A stretch of DNA of 48,268 bases from Candidatus Parcubacteria bacterium (lineage in GTDB: Bacteria; Patescibacteriota; Patescibacteriia; UBA1558; GWA2-36-10): contig JABJNO010000017.1 in NCBI GenBank assembly GCA_018664825.1, positions 114,743 to 163,010 on the forward strand, given 5' to 3'. The notes under the pieces were generated by a model that was not told the DNA's origin, did no database searches, and was given only the letters and a program-made list of their open reading frames with translations. Positions 48,001-48,268 of this stretch are shown here, piece by piece. The translations under genes were made by a program, and so were the position numbers. How positions within the stretch are numbered: the first letter of the stretch is position 1; every line of letters begins with the position of its first letter.

Positions 48001-48268
48001 ACTACCTCTAGCAACAGCAAAGGCTGTGCCAAACAATCCAGCTCCAGCAGCAGCTCCTACACCAGTAAAAGTCAAAGCCAAACCAGTAGCACCCAAAACA
48101 AGACCGGCTGCCATTCTTTTCTTAGAACTCCTCTTCCAGAATTCTTTAAATTTTATAAGTGCATTTTTTTCAGAAGAAGTAGAAATTTCATCAAGGGCTT
48201 GTTCTTCTGCTTCAAGTAAAGCAATGTATTCATTTAATAACTCTTCTGATATCTCACCACTTTCACTT
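45067..48268 (-). CDS. Large low-complexity repeat protein with TM segments (partial, runs off the right edge)
   Basis: The track ORF starts at 48114, but the frame remains open to the window end (...EISEELLNEYIALLEAEEQALDEISTSSEKNALIKFKEFWKRSSKKRMAAGLVLG). Internal Ala/Glu/Pro/Asp repeats. Confidence 0.8.
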   Translation of the reverse strand, partial: SESGEISEELLNEYIALLEAEEQALDEISTSSEKNALIKFKEFWKRSSKKRMAAGLVLGATGLALTFTGVGAAAGAGLFGTAFAVARGSMSGVGTYMTAEAMMDTRTKTLGQKGLIDDVSAIGKKAGLNVFKRGQKNTEKIDALTERAQTSEGLEKDLEALDQNDPNYEKEKEYITKRLEVVRAQEANGVVAENAFESYDLEQLHMEITRLRVIGFEKGTSVAESGRFGKSQEKLTKLLKEAYYKKLKESIKSWKNSSENEDNSALGTLLSVLEDQNKFTQEGMEWETDSNRLKAMVRQGLAVGVGLTVGVIGGSRLVNKFAESGAESVSDVDPVSDLPEAALDAEGGDALDGDQLAEVAARKAAKEATEAEAALDVDPVSDLPEAALDAEGGDALDGDQLAEVAAKEATEAAKETTNSEIPDGIRAPEDSELPDGIRAPEDVAKNIETPTDSGETTGIPSESGADATEGAKDTEALADTAKDTEIPAVVEKLPVSGAETAIKGDSVWRMAERQLVKRLGEQDWDSLDKAKQTYLIDAIKDRVVADPAAFGIEGDVDVIGIGDKVDFTKLFEDQEFLGKIQEHAGALTPDQSANILENNDAIAKAAKAGIKISTENVDEVAREMREHGIDFISKDGAIQEWTLDGSAVTQQGGEFVVAETGQAVTPDQLENITNHGGENAKEFLQKQGEVAVDKYLSAEGGTFSNEMYATAKETGKLNDVFEKILKSGSDKDVESFIAKHFGGQDFHESKINAFLSIFSNTDDIKPDLLNHAGDVARLDEWVERFDADTAGTFSEVKEATDDGEWAPAKIKNIYALVRKTHSRSLGGLNPWKQDHYQVDFLDGKEPVLYEDDDLLKNAFTRNDWATASTEAVPTVGMDTPPTDLEIPAAAETPVEPAAEGGGDNNVELPGDSKVRGLGMPEPSAEIPVEPAAEIPVEPAAEIPVEPAVEGVKNVEINTAHGAKITFEPSSDGIPGNFKTTIDGVDRISGWGKLNQTIETNFKLKSLASKIIMNRDVMNALQEQGLGDSPEAASIARVGERFAKVLSESYGLDKEDLYENVKRIGVE
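45427..45498. repeat. Coding 24-bp repeat x3
   Basis: RGCTGGCTCTACTGGAATTTCAGC repeated three times (EIPVEPAA). Confidence 0.9.
47030..47280. repeat. Coding ~120-bp tandem duplication
   Basis: DVDPVSDLPEAALDAEGGDALDGDQLAEVAA(RKAA)KEATEA present twice with near-identical DNA. Confidence 0.9.

Overview
48.3-kb window that looks like a Patescibacteria (CPR)-type genome: AT-rich, with compact runs of core genes. I judged this by gene content and had no searches. Core genes recognised: recJ (partial), ackA/pduL, pfkB-family kinase, trmH/spoU, tRNA-Gln, pyrG, rplI, S41 protease, murA, PEGA protein, hpt, lexA, SPL-type radical SAM, rpmA, ftsX, ftsE, PpiC-like, FtsB/DivIC-like, corA, dus. Two accessory blocks interrupt them. 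(A) About 7.5-12.4 kb: a locally GC-richer block of small secreted/lipoprotein genes, a pseudo-receiver protein and a 6-bladed beta-propeller-like protein. It is headed by two tandem copies of an identical 68-nt element, each followed by its own terminator (riboswitch/attenuator-like). (B) About 12.6-28.9 kb: a very AT-rich mobile/defence-like island. It encodes a radical SAM + class-V aminotransferase fusion, a WYL/Zn-ribbon protein reached from a giant COG1112-like helicase-nuclease through an A10 tract (-1 frame), a large serine recombinase, TerL, TerS, a ParB-methyltransferase and a DUF2779 protein, with no recognisable virion genes. Leading candidates for something new: the tandem 68-nt RNA element, the helicase/Zn-ribbon/WYL frameshift arrangement, the radical SAM-aminotransferase fusion, an attenuator-like leader before the ParB-methyltransferase, and a GTTC-N7-GTTC direct repeat in the lexA promoter.
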